DNA from: Vibrio fortis
GTDB lineage: Bacteria > Pseudomonadota > Gammaproteobacteria > Enterobacterales > Vibrionaceae
Reading direction: 5' to 3'
Length of the DNA: 64,000 bases
Assembly (NCBI RefSeq): GCF_000695685.1
Contig: NZ_JFFR01000009.1
Coordinates: 124,001-188,000, forward strand
Shown: positions 19,191 through 27,643 of the stretch, piece by piece
Numbering within the stretch: the first letter of the stretch is position 1
How the letters are laid out: every line of letters begins with the position of its first letter
Program-made: the position numbers and the translations under genes
The notes under the pieces: generated by a model
The model's input: only the letters and a program-made list of their open reading frames with translations
What the model was told of the DNA's origin: nothing
Database searches by the model: none

Positions 19191-20093
19191 ATGGAACTGT
19201 CCGCCATAGTCATAGTGATAATTTCAGCTTTACTTCATGCAGGCTGGAATGTACTGGGCAAATCAAACCAAAGCTCTGGCTCTTCATTCTTCTTGGCGTC
19301 GAGCTTTGCAGCTGCAACTTTGCTCACCCCTTATCTTATTTGGTACATCAACACTGTCGGCTTCTCTAATATCGGCTTACCGTTTTGGCAATTGTTACTG
19401 CTGAGTGGAATCTGTCAGGTGATTTACTTAGTGGGGTTGGGTGTTGCTTATAAGCAAGCTGATATCGGCGTGATATATCCAATGGCTCGTGCATTGCCTG
19501 TATTGATGGTGGGATTCGGGACTCTGCTGTTGGGATATTCATTGACGTACAACCAGTGGCTTGGATTTACGCTGATTACCTTAGGCTGTTTAGTTGTGCC
19601 ACTTAAGAGCTTTAAAGATCTAAGACCACGGGCCTATTTGAATCTAGGTGTACTTTGGGCACTCATCGCGGCGATTGGCACAACTGGCTATTCAATCATC
19701 GATAAAGAAGCCTTATTGCTGCTCGGCGACATCGAATCCAAAAAGGTTACAAATAGAGACGCATCGATCTTCTATTTAGGTATGCAGTTCTGGGCAATAG
19801 CTTTGCCGCTCAGTACTTGGTTATTGCTTTCAAAGCAGAGTGCAGAGTTTGCAAACGCATGGCGAATTCGCAAAAAAGCCGCAACTGCCGGTGTAATGAT
19901 GGCCGCGACTTATGGACTGGTTCTGTTCGCAATGACCATGACTGAAAATGTCAGCTTGGTGGTAGCGCTAAGACAGGTAAGTATCATCTTTGGTGTTGTG
20001 ATGGGGATCTACTTTTTGAAGGAAAAGTGGCACATAACTCGTGGTGTCGGTGTTCTATTTATTCTGTCAGGATTGGTTATCTCATTGTTTTAG
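19191..20093 (+). CDS. DMT-superfamily (EamA-type) inner-membrane transporter
   Basis: The 300-residue protein has about ten hydrophobic helices in two EamA-like halves (ALLHAGWNVLGK at the start, GVLFILSGLVISLF at the end). Members export or exchange small metabolites; the substrate here is unknown. It lies downstream of phnR but after a terminator and without a PhnR-like operator, so a link to phosphonate metabolism is only positional. GGAAAG precedes the ATG. Confidence 0.8.
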   Translation: MELSAIVIVIISALLHAGWNVLGKSNQSSGSSFFLASSFAAATLLTPYLIWYINTVGFSNIGLPFWQLLLLSGICQVIYLVGLGVAYKQADIGVIYPMARALPVLMVGFGTLLLGYSLTYNQWLGFTLITLGCLVVPLKSFKDLRPRAYLNLGVLWALIAAIGTTGYSIIDKEALLLLGDIESKKVTNRDASIFYLGMQFWAIALPLSTWLLLSKQSAEFANAWRIRKKAATAGVMMAATYGLVLFAMTMTENVSLVVALRQVSIIFGVVMGIYFLKEKWHITRGVGVLFILSGLVISLF

Positions 20094-20183
20094 AATAACT
20101 ATTATATAGTCAATCATTCTTAAAGTGTGACTTTTCGCACGCAATTCCCTTATTGATAGCAAACGTTTTACTGTTGTTAAAGA

Positions 20184-20199
20184 TGTGATCTCTCTCATA
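20184..20199. promoter_or_regulatory. Possible CRP site before dctP
   Basis: TGTGA-TCTCTC-TCATA differs from TGTGA-N6-TCACA at one position and lies 15 bases upstream of the first GntR operator. Catabolite activation of gluconate genes would fit. Confidence 0.4.
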
Positions 20200-20213
20200 G
20201 ACAGTCTGATAAA

Positions 20214-20225
20214 GTTACCGGTAAC
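20214..20225. promoter_or_regulatory. GntR operator 1 (gluconate)
   Basis: The perfect 12-bp palindrome GTTACCGGTAAC, within TTACCGGTAACAT, matches the LacI-type GntR operator known from enteric gluconate genes. Confidence 0.85.
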
Positions 20226-20237
20226 ATCGCACTCAAC

Positions 20238-20249
20238 GTTACCGGTAAC
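20238..20249. promoter_or_regulatory. GntR operator 2 (gluconate)
   Basis: This is a second perfect GTTACCGGTAAC with centre 24 bases from the first, about 48 bases before the dctP start. Paired operators suggest tight repression. Confidence 0.85.
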
Positions 20250-20296
20250 ATAAAATAACAAACCGGATTAAAGTGAAACCCATAAGGATACCCCGA

Positions 20297-21313
20297 ATGA
20301 AAGCTATGACTAAAACGCTGATTGCTGCTTCCCTAACAGGTCTATTCGCGACTTCTGCAATGGCTGCAGACTTCAAACTGAAAATTCAATCTTCAGATCC
20401 ATCTGGTGATCTGAACTTCAAAGTTCAACAGAACTGGGCTGAGCGTGTTGAGACTATGTCTAATGGTCGTATCGACATCGATCTTCTACCGGTAGGTGCT
20501 GTGGTTAAGCACACAGAGACACTAGGCGCGATCAAAATGGGTATCCTTGATGGCCAAGTAACTGCAACGGGTTACTTCTCTGGTAAAGATCCAGCATTTG
20601 GTCTTATCGGTAACATGGTTGGTGCTTGGTCTGATACAACACAACTTCTGCAATACATGAACTACGGCGGTGGTAACGAGCTAATGACTGAGCTTTACGC
20701 TCCTTACGGCGTTAAGTTTGTTGGTGCTTCGACTACGGGTGTTGAGTCGTTCATCTCGAAAGTACCAGTAGACGGTGTTGATGATCTTAAAGGTCTTAAA
20801 CTGCGAGCTCCTGAAGGTCTAGTGCAACAAGTATTTGCAGCGGCAGGTGCGACACCAGTTAACCTACCAGGTTCTGAAGTATTTACTGGCTTAAGCAAAG
20901 GCGTTATTGATGCGGCTGACTACACAGTATTCTCTACTAACCAAAAAGCGGGCATGAACGACATCGCAACACACCCAGTTCAACCGGGTTTCCACTCTCT
21001 TCCTCTGATCGACATCTCTATCTCTCAGAAGAAGTGGGACAAAATGCCTGCGGATCTACAAACTATTCTGCAAACGTCTGTTCGTGACTTCTCTTACGAC
21101 ATGACAACTCAGCTGAAAATGGCTGACCAAGCAGCAGTGAAAGAAGCGCAAGCAAACCCAGAAATCACGATTCACAATTGGTCTGATGAAGAACGTAAGA
21201 AGTTCCGTGAAATCGCAAAAGGTCAATGGAAAGTATTTGCTGAACGTTCTCCAAATGCACAGAAAGTATACGACTCTGTAACTGGCTTCCTAGAGACAAA
21301 CGGTCTACTTTAA
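20297..21313 (+). CDS. dctP: TRAP transporter periplasmic binding protein (gluconate-linked)
   Basis: The 338-residue DctP-family protein has a signal peptide ending in SAMAA and a mature start of DFKLKIQSSDPSG. TRAP binding proteins capture organic or sugar acids. Two GntR operators upstream and gntK-gnd downstream point to gluconate or a related aldonate as the ligand. AAGGATA six bases upstream supports the ATG at 20297 over a GTG at 20273. The conserved RAPEG segment holding the carboxylate-binding Arg is present (KLRAPEGLVQQ). Confidence 0.88.
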   Translation: MKAMTKTLIAASLTGLFATSAMAADFKLKIQSSDPSGDLNFKVQQNWAERVETMSNGRIDIDLLPVGAVVKHTETLGAIKMGILDGQVTATGYFSGKDPAFGLIGNMVGAWSDTTQLLQYMNYGGGNELMTELYAPYGVKFVGASTTGVESFISKVPVDGVDDLKGLKLRAPEGLVQQVFAAAGATPVNLPGSEVFTGLSKGVIDAADYTVFSTNQKAGMNDIATHPVQPGFHSLPLIDISISQKKWDKMPADLQTILQTSVRDFSYDMTTQLKMADQAAVKEAQANPEITIHNWSDEERKKFREIAKGQWKVFAERSPNAQKVYDSVTGFLETNGLL

Positions 21314-21359
21314 TTCACAACGATTATCCAGGCTAAATACCTATTTTAGCTTCTCTTTT

Positions 21360-21386
21360 GGAGGGCAATTGCCCTCCGTTTTTTTT
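21360..21386 (+). terminator. Intra-operon terminator/attenuator between dctP and dctQ
   Basis: GGAGGGCAATTGCCCTCC is a perfect palindrome followed by eight T. It lies inside the TRAP operon, so it probably lowers permease relative to binding-protein expression. Confidence 0.85.
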
Positions 21387-21398
21387 GAGTAATACGTT

Positions 21399-21956
21399 AT
21401 GACAGATAAAACGCCTCATGCGCCCCAAGAGCAAGAAGAGCAACCAAGAAACATTCTCGACCGCGCAATAATCAAGGTCAGCAATGTTCTAAGTGGTTTG
21501 TTCATCTTCACTGTATTGATCTCTTTTTACGAAGTGGTGATGCGTTATGCGTTCGATGCCCCAACTACTTGGGTGCACGAAACCGCTTCTTTTGTAGGTG
21601 GCTCGCTATTTATCGTGGGCGGTATTTACGCCTTTGCTGCTAACAAACATGTTCGAGTCGTTCTTATTTATGATTCAGTTTCTTCTCAAACTCGAAAATA
21701 CCTAAACCTAGTTCACCACTTAGTGGGTTTAGCGTTTGCCGGTATGTTGGCTTACGCCTCTTATTTCATGGTTCAAGAGTCTTGGTTTACACCCTGGGGT
21801 GACCTTCGTCTTGAAACATCAGGCTCGGTACTGAATGCTCCGTACCCAGCACTTCTTAAAGGCATCATCTTTGTTTGTCTTTGTATTCTTGTTGTCCAGT
21901 TTGTATTGCACCTAATCCAAGAGATTGTAGGGCTAGGGAAGAAAGACGATGTTTGA
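21399..21956 (+). CDS. dctQ: TRAP transporter small permease subunit
   Basis: The 185-residue DctQ-family membrane protein has four predicted helices, including EVVMRYAFDAPTTWVHE, a segment characteristic of the small subunit. It partners the large permease encoded by the next gene, which it overlaps by eight bases. Together with DctP it drives Na+-coupled uptake of the bound acid. Confidence 0.88.
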   Translation: MTDKTPHAPQEQEEQPRNILDRAIIKVSNVLSGLFIFTVLISFYEVVMRYAFDAPTTWVHETASFVGGSLFIVGGIYAFAANKHVRVVLIYDSVSSQTRKYLNLVHHLVGLAFAGMLAYASYFMVQESWFTPWGDLRLETSGSVLNAPYPALLKGIIFVCLCILVVQFVLHLIQEIVGLGKKDDV

Positions 21957-23271
21957 TTTATCTTCTATTGGCATCGCATGGGGCAGTATCCTCATGCTGG
22001 TTATGATGATCTGCTTGCTACTTACGGGTATGCAGCTGGCATTTGTAACAGGCTTCGTTGCCATCTTTTTCACACTGTTTTGGTTTGGTCCAGACGCACT
22101 GCCTTTAATCGCGAGCCGTACTTATAGCTTTGCATCAGGTTACGTTTTCCTCGCGGTTCCGATGTTTGTATTGATGGCTGCTCTGCTTGACCGTTCAGGC
22201 ATTGCTCGCGACCTGTTTGACGCAATGAAGTCGGTAGGCCGAAGAGTTCGTGGTGGTGTTGCCGTACAGACCCTATTGGTTGCGGTATTGCTTGCTTCAA
22301 TGTCAGGTGTTATCGGTGGTGAAACCGTACTGCTGGGTATTCTTGCATTGCCACAGATGCTACGTCTTGGTTACGACCGAAAGTTAGCTATCGGTACAAC
22401 TTGTGCGGGTGGTGCACTCGGTACCATGCTGCCACCATCTATCGTACTTATTATCTACGGTATGACGGCGAGTGTGTCGATTGGTGACCTGTTTAAAGCG
22501 TCATTCCTTCCGGCATTTATCCTAGCGGGCTGCTACATCGGTTATGTTCTAATTCGTTGTAAGTTAAACCCTTCTTTGGCTCCAATTCCAAGTGATGAAG
22601 AGATCGAAGAAGACATGGCGAATAAACCGAGCTACTTCAAGGCGCTTTTCTTCCCACTATTATCAGTAGCAACCGTTCTGGGCAGTATCTACACAGGTAT
22701 CGCGTCAGTAACGGAAGCGTCGGCTCTGGGTGTTGTGGGTATCATGATTTCCGCAGCGATTCGTGGTGAGCTTAACTTCAATATGCTCAAGGAGAGTGCC
22801 ATTGCAACGATGCGTACCTGCGGCATGATCATGTGGATCGGTATCGGTGCAAGCGCGCTGGTTGGTATCTACAACCTAATGGGCGGTATCGACTTTGTTG
22901 AAGAGGTGATTCTAAGCCTAAGTGGCGGTAGCCCGCTCGCAACACTGCTTATCATGATGGTTATTCTATTGGTTCTAGGTATGTTCCTTGACTGGGTTGG
23001 TGTGGCGCTTCTAACGATGCCTATATTCGTACCAATCATCACAAGTCTTGGTTACGACCCAGTATGGTTCGGTGTGGTGTTCTGTCTAAACATGCAGGTG
23101 TCATTCCTATCACCTCCGTTTGGCCCAGCAGCCTTCTACCTGAAATCGGTGGCACCAAAAGACATCAGCTTGGGTGAGATCTTCAGTTCACTACTGCCAT
23201 TCATCGGCCTACAGGTTCTGGTACTCGGGATGGTGATTGCATTCCCTGAGCTCGCGATGTGGTGGAAATAA
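21949..23271 (+). CDS. dctM: TRAP transporter large permease subunit
   Basis: The 440-residue DctM-family protein has about 11-12 membrane helices. Family marks include GALGTMLPPSIVLIIYG and SFLSPPFGPAAFYLKS. It forms the transport path. It overlaps dctQ and precedes gntK by 85 bases; that gap holds a hairpin but no T run. Confidence 0.92.
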   Translation: MFDLSSIGIAWGSILMLVMMICLLLTGMQLAFVTGFVAIFFTLFWFGPDALPLIASRTYSFASGYVFLAVPMFVLMAALLDRSGIARDLFDAMKSVGRRVRGGVAVQTLLVAVLLASMSGVIGGETVLLGILALPQMLRLGYDRKLAIGTTCAGGALGTMLPPSIVLIIYGMTASVSIGDLFKASFLPAFILAGCYIGYVLIRCKLNPSLAPIPSDEEIEEDMANKPSYFKALFFPLLSVATVLGSIYTGIASVTEASALGVVGIMISAAIRGELNFNMLKESAIATMRTCGMIMWIGIGASALVGIYNLMGGIDFVEEVILSLSGGSPLATLLIMMVILLVLGMFLDWVGVALLTMPIFVPIITSLGYDPVWFGVVFCLNMQVSFLSPPFGPAAFYLKSVAPKDISLGEIFSSLLPFIGLQVLVLGMVIAFPELAMWWK

Positions 23272-23315
23272 TCCACCTCTTTTAAAGACCTAAAGAACCC
23301 CCAGATTATATAGAC

Positions 23316-23339
23316 AGCCTCCAGTGTGAGTTGGAGGCT
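23316..23339 (+). other. Intercistronic hairpin before gntK
   Basis: An 8-bp stem, AGCCTCCA with TGGAGGCT, lies between dctM and gntK without a following T run. A role in mRNA stability or processing is more likely than termination. Confidence 0.5.
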
Positions 23340-23356
23340 AAGGATAGTATTGTCCA

Positions 23357-23863
23357 ATGAAAGCGAAAAAAATCTTAGTAATGGGCGTTTCAGGCTGCGG
23401 TAAAAGCTTGATTGGTAGCGAAATTGCTAACGCTCTAAATCTGCCTTTTCATGATGGTGATGATTACCACCCACAATCAAATGTGGACAAGATGGCAGAA
23501 GGCATTCCTTTAAACGACGATGACCGTCAAGGCTGGTTGGAAACTCTAAACAAGGTTTACGTTGAGAATGAAGCTGCAGTGATTGCTTGTTCAGCGCTAA
23601 AACCAGCGTACCGCGACATTCTACGAAACAATAATCAAGAGTTGGTAATCGTTTACTTACAAGGCTCATTTGACACTATTTGGAATCGTCATAAGTCGCG
23701 TGAAAATCACTATTTCAACGGCGAAGCTATGTTAAAGAGCCAGTTTGAAGCATTGGTTGAGCCACAACAAAGTGAGGCGCTGTTTATCGATATTTCGCAA
23801 GACGTCCAAGGTGTTGTTGCTGATGCGCTACAAGCAATTAAGCAGCTTGAGGAGAAGAACTAA
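23357..23863 (+). CDS. gntK: Gluconokinase
   Basis: The 168-residue kinase phosphorylates gluconate to 6-phosphogluconate. It has P-loop MGVSGCGKS at residues 9-17 and HDGDDYHPQSNVDKM, the gluconate-kinase signature, plus ACSALKPAYRDILR. Length is typical of the GntK/IdnK group. Its stop overlaps the gnd start by one base (TAATG), so the two are translationally coupled. Confidence 0.95.
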   Translation: MKAKKILVMGVSGCGKSLIGSEIANALNLPFHDGDDYHPQSNVDKMAEGIPLNDDDRQGWLETLNKVYVENEAAVIACSALKPAYRDILRNNNQELVIVYLQGSFDTIWNRHKSRENHYFNGEAMLKSQFEALVEPQQSEALFIDISQDVQGVVADALQAIKQLEEKN

Positions 23864-25386
23864 TGAGCACTTCAGATCTTTCTCAGTCAAGTATGCCTCA
23901 ATCCAGCATTGCGATGATTGGCCTCGGTGTTATGGGCAAAAGCCTTGCTTTAAATTTACTTGATCAAGGCTTCAACGTGACAGGCTTTGATATCAGTGAA
24001 GTCCATCGTGAGCGTGCTGAATCAGAAGCAAAAGAACTCGCGCAAAAAGTCGATAAAGGTAGCTTCTTTAAAGCCGCTGACCTGAACCAAGTTCTCGACT
24101 CTCTGGTTAAGCCGCGCGTGATTGCCTTGTCTGTCCCTGCTGGCAGCATTGTTGAGGCAGTGATTGACGATCTGCTAGCAGCTGGCCTTGAGCAAGACGA
24201 TATTGTTATTGATACGGGTAACAGCCTTTGGACCGATACAGAAGCTCGTGAGTTGAAATATCGTGGCAAACTACGATTCTTCTCAACGGCGGTATCTGGC
24301 GGCGAAGTAGGGGCGCGTACAGGCCCTGCACTGATGGCTAGCGGTGACAAAGAGGCTTGGAATTACGTTCAACCAATGTGGGAGGCCATCTCAGCCAAGG
24401 TTGACGAAAACGGCTTGCCTGTTGGTCAATTTGATAAGGGCGAACCTTGCGCGGCATATCTAGGCCCTGCAGGCGCGGGTCACTATGTCAAAATGGTGCA
24501 TAACGGTATTGAGTATGCGGACATGCAGCTCATTTGTGAGGTCTACCACTTTATGTCTGAAGTGCTAGAGATGCCTGCACAAGAGATTGGTAAAGTCTTT
24601 GCTAAGTGGAACCAAGGTGTACTGAACAGCTATCTGATGGAGATCAGCGCTGATATCTTACAGACGTTAGATCCAACAACACAGAAGCCGTTTGTTGAAG
24701 TGGTGCTTGATAAAGCAGGGCAGAAAGGCACGGGGCTTTGGACGGCAGTGAATAGTCTTCAAGAAGGGGCGCCAGCTCCAACCATTGCTCAAGCCGTATT
24801 CGCTCGCGCTCAAAGTAGTCAGAAAGTGGTACGAGTACAGGGCGCGAAGTTGTTGCGAACGCACGTCCAACCAAACTGTGGCAAGGCCAAGCAAGAGACC
24901 ATCGAAGAGCTACATGATGCACTGTACTGCGCTAAGCTTTCGGTTTATGCGCAAGGCTTTGATTTAATGAAAGCAACCTCAATCAAAGAGGGTTGGGACC
25001 TCGATTTTGCTCATATTGCTAAGATTTGGCGTGCAGGTTGTATTATTCGAGCGGTGTTCTTACAAGACATCACCAAGGCATACCAAAGCGATGCTGAGCT
25101 GAGCAACTTGCTATTCGCAAATCGTTTTGTCGAGGAGGTTCATGAACGTTCTTGTGGTTGGCGTGCAGTCGTTGCAAACTCGGCATTAACCGGTGTTCCT
25201 ATGCCGGCTATTAGCTCTGCTTTGGGCTATTTCGACTCACTTCGCTGTGAAGTACTACCGGCTAATCTGCTTCAAGCACAACGTGACTACTTTGGCTCTC
25301 ACACCTATTCGCGCATTGATAGCGATGAGCAAAATAAGTTTCATATAACTTGGAGTGAAACGCCACGCACAGAAGTTGAAGCTTAG
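23863..25386 (+). CDS. gnd: 6-phosphogluconate dehydrogenase (decarboxylating)
   Basis: The 507-residue enzyme oxidises 6-phosphogluconate to ribulose 5-phosphate with NADP+. The N-terminal Rossmann motif is IGLGVMGKS. The active-site region has AVSGGEVGARTGPALMASG and the Lys-containing GAGHYVKMVHNGIEY. It is longer than the about 470-residue E. coli enzyme, mostly through a Ser-rich N-terminus and a longer C-terminus. It completes a catabolic branch from TRAP-imported gluconate into the pentose phosphate pathway, bypassing the Entner-Doudoroff enzymes, which are not in the window. Confidence 0.93.
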   Translation: MSTSDLSQSSMPQSSIAMIGLGVMGKSLALNLLDQGFNVTGFDISEVHRERAESEAKELAQKVDKGSFFKAADLNQVLDSLVKPRVIALSVPAGSIVEAVIDDLLAAGLEQDDIVIDTGNSLWTDTEARELKYRGKLRFFSTAVSGGEVGARTGPALMASGDKEAWNYVQPMWEAISAKVDENGLPVGQFDKGEPCAAYLGPAGAGHYVKMVHNGIEYADMQLICEVYHFMSEVLEMPAQEIGKVFAKWNQGVLNSYLMEISADILQTLDPTTQKPFVEVVLDKAGQKGTGLWTAVNSLQEGAPAPTIAQAVFARAQSSQKVVRVQGAKLLRTHVQPNCGKAKQETIEELHDALYCAKLSVYAQGFDLMKATSIKEGWDLDFAHIAKIWRAGCIIRAVFLQDITKAYQSDAELSNLLFANRFVEEVHERSCGWRAVVANSALTGVPMPAISSALGYFDSLRCEVLPANLLQAQRDYFGSHTYSRIDSDEQNKFHITWSETPRTEVEA

Positions 25387-25398
25387 TCCTCATCATTT

Positions 25399-25427
25399 AA
25401 ACGTCCTCATTACGGGGACGTTTTTGT
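25399..25427 (+). terminator. Terminator after gnd
   Basis: AAACGTCC pairs with GGACGTTT, followed by TTGTTT, just after the gnd stop. Confidence 0.85.
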
Positions 25428-25490
25428 TTGTGGTACTACATCAACATTTCGTTAGATAAGGCTTCAAATCCTAAGTCAGTTGGATACACT

Positions 25491-25502
25491 GTTACCAGTA
25501 AC
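25491..25502. promoter_or_regulatory. GntR operator before gntR (autoregulation)
   Basis: GTTACCAGTAAC differs by one base from the operators before dctP and lies 31 bases before the regulator start. Negative autoregulation is inferred. Confidence 0.75.
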
Positions 25503-25532
25503 ATAATCAATAAAAATAATAACTAATTTACT

Positions 25533-26534
25533 ATGTCAAATAAGAAAAAACGCCCTACGTTACAAGATGTTGCCAATTTAGTTGGCGTCACCAAGATGAC
25601 TGTAAGTCGCTGTTTACGAGACCCTTCACAGGTTTCTGAAGCACTACGAGACAAAATCAATTCAGCGGTTGAAGAGCTGGGTTACATCCCAAACCGCGCC
25701 CCAGATATCCTCTCAAACGCAAAAAGTAATGCCATCGGTGTGCTGGTTCCCTCGTTAACAAACCAAGTTTTTGCCGAGGTCATTCGTGGGATCGAACAGG
25801 TCACAGCGCCTGCGGGCTATCAAACCATGATTGCTCACTACGGCTATAGCGAAGAACTTGAAGAGCAGAGTATCGCATCTCTGTTGTCTTACAATGTAGA
25901 CGCGATTATCCTCTCTGAAAATGTTCATACAGAACGTGCTCGTAAGATGCTCCAAACTGCATCAATTCCAGTTATCGAGATTATGGACTCTGTGTCACCG
26001 CGCATCGAGCAAGCTGTCGGTTTTGATAACTTTGATGCTGCGAGAGAAATGACTAAAGTGATGATTACCCGAGGCCGTCAAAATATTGCGTATCTTGCGG
26101 CTCGAATGGATGAGCGTACTCGCTTAAAGATGGCGGGTTATGAGCATGCAATGGAAGAGCACGCGCTCGCGCCGCTGACGATTCAAACCGAAGACGCCTC
26201 CTCATTTACCTTAGGTGCAAAGCTGCTTGGCGAGCTGCTAGAAACGCACCCTGAGGCTAACGGCATCTTCTGTACCAACGATGACTTGGCAATCGGTGCC
26301 TTTTACGAATGTGTTCGCCGTGGTATTCAAGTGCCTGAACAAATGGCGATTGCGGGCTTCCACGGTCATGATATTACGATGACAATGACACCGCGTTTAG
26401 CAACGGTGATAACTCCAAGGGAGCAGATAGGGAAGGTCGCTGCTGAGCAAATCGTTTCGCGTTTGCAAGGCAGAACCGATTGGACGGCTAAGTTGGACTT
26501 AGGTTACGCGATTGAGCTTGGTGAAAGTATCTAG
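25533..26534 (+). CDS. gntR: LacI-family gluconate repressor
   Basis: The 333-residue regulator has a LacI helix-turn-helix (TLQDVANLVGVTKMTVSRCLRD) and a periplasmic-binding-like sensor domain with GVLVPSLTNQVFAEV and IFCTNDDLAIGA. The neighbouring gntK-gnd-TRAP genes, and operators identical to those of enteric GntR, support gluconate as inducer. It is separated from gnd by a terminator and has its own operator. Confidence 0.92.
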   Translation: MSNKKKRPTLQDVANLVGVTKMTVSRCLRDPSQVSEALRDKINSAVEELGYIPNRAPDILSNAKSNAIGVLVPSLTNQVFAEVIRGIEQVTAPAGYQTMIAHYGYSEELEEQSIASLLSYNVDAIILSENVHTERARKMLQTASIPVIEIMDSVSPRIEQAVGFDNFDAAREMTKVMITRGRQNIAYLAARMDERTRLKMAGYEHAMEEHALAPLTIQTEDASSFTLGAKLLGELLETHPEANGIFCTNDDLAIGAFYECVRRGIQVPEQMAIAGFHGHDITMTMTPRLATVITPREQIGKVAAEQIVSRLQGRTDWTAKLDLGYAIELGESI

Positions 26535-26556
26535 CTGCTTATTCTAATCATTAAAA

Positions 26557-26592
26557 AAACGCCCTTTCCGTTCTCAGTTAAGGGCGTTTTTC
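26557..26592. terminator. Bidirectional terminator between gntR and the convergent SIP gene
   Basis: An 11-bp stem, AAAACGCCCTT with AAGGGCGTTTT, has A-runs on one side and T-runs on the other. Confidence 0.88.
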
Positions 26593-26630
26593 ATGTTCAG
26601 GCTGCCAGTCGCCAAATCGAAAATCGGAAT

Positions 26631-27416
26631 TTAAGCCTCGGCTTGCGCTTTAGCGTCTTCTTGCTTTAACACTTTATGGCCATCTTCACTCACACCACGT
26701 TTCCAATAGCTGCTGATGTAGATGTTCTCTTTAGCCACTTCCTTGTCATTACGAAAGTATTGACGTAAGGCGCGCATGTTCTCGAATTCACACGCTGTCC
26801 ATACTGCAGCAGTACCTTCAAGCCAAGTGAGCTCTTGAACCTTATCGGACAGTGATGATGCTTGTTCTGATTCTATCAACCAGATGATCTCAAGCTGACT
26901 TGGTGCGTCCAATGGCTGCTTGTCCTGATCTGATGTGATTTGAATAACAGCATAACCTTTTGCATCACGCGGTAGGCTTTTCACTTTTGCAGAAAGAGCA
27001 GGCAGTGAAGTCATATCAGCGGCCAAGAAAAACCAATCAGCGTCTTTGTTTAAGCCTTGAACAAGGCCCGGGCCACCAATGGTGATCGTTTCACCTTCTT
27101 GCACGTTCATTGCCCAACGAGCTGCGAAGCCACACTGTAGGTCAACGGTGTTGTGGCGAACAAAGTCGACTTCAATTGAAGGCACGTCTGGGTTGAACTC
27201 GCGAATCGTGTAAGTTCGCATGGTTGGGCGTTTGCCCTGCTCAAGAGTCGTCAAATCTGTTCCACCCAACTCATTAAACATCAACTTGATGTAACCACCT
27301 TCACAATCATTAGGAAAGCGACTTAGACCGTCACCGCTTAAGGTGATGCGCTGCATGTTTGGTGTGATGGTTTTGGTACTTGTAACAGTAACTTGGATAG
27401 GACTTGGCTTACTCAT
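26631..27416 (-). CDS. Siderophore-interacting protein, FAD-dependent ferric reductase
   Basis: The 261-residue cytoplasmic protein belongs to the SIP/ViuB family, which reduces iron-siderophore complexes to release iron. The FAD-binding domain shows RTYTIREF, the family form of the RxYS/T motif, and VDFVRH. The C-terminal SIP domain ends with ISSYWKRGVSEDGHK. A Fur-like box lies 60 bases upstream. No siderophore synthesis or ABC uptake genes adjoin it, so it serves siderophores handled elsewhere. Confidence 0.92.
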   Translation of the reverse strand: MSKPSPIQVTVTSTKTITPNMQRITLSGDGLSRFPNDCEGGYIKLMFNELGGTDLTTLEQGKRPTMRTYTIREFNPDVPSIEVDFVRHNTVDLQCGFAARWAMNVQEGETITIGGPGLVQGLNKDADWFFLAADMTSLPALSAKVKSLPRDAKGYAVIQITSDQDKQPLDAPSQLEIIWLIESEQASSLSDKVQELTWLEGTAAVWTACEFENMRALRQYFRNDKEVAKENIYISSYWKRGVSEDGHKVLKQEDAKAQAEA

Positions 27417-27475
27417 AATGGACTCTCTTTCTCTATAAGCTAACTATCATAGTAGCCTTCATTAAATGACTCAAT

Positions 27476-27494
27476 AGTAATGGTTATCATTTAC
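27476..27494. promoter_or_regulatory. Fur box before the SIP gene
   Basis: AGTAATGGTTATCATTTAC matches the 19-bp Fur consensus at about 13 positions, with the strongest match in TAATG and ATCATT. Confidence 0.65.
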
Positions 27495-27562
27495 ATGAAT
27501 TTACGTCATGCACTTTTAGCATAAACTTATTTGCAGGAGAAAGGCGTGAGTAATGAGGGGAA

Positions 27563-27596
27563 ATAAAAAACGCCCTAATCAGGTATTAGGGCGTTA
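27563..27596 (-). terminator. Terminator of the POT transporter gene
   Basis: AACGCCCTAAT pairs with ATTAGGGCGTT around a short loop. On the minus strand it is followed by TTTTTT, downstream of the transporter stop at 27644. Confidence 0.85.
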
Positions 27597-27643
27597 GTGG
27601 CGTAATTACATAAAGTAATTACTGTGCAGGCTGGTGAGTGGAA

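Noticed and set aside
20126..20141. CRP-like TGTGA-N6-GCACG before dctP
   Set aside because: The right half is poor; the neighbouring copy at 20184 is better and was kept at low confidence.
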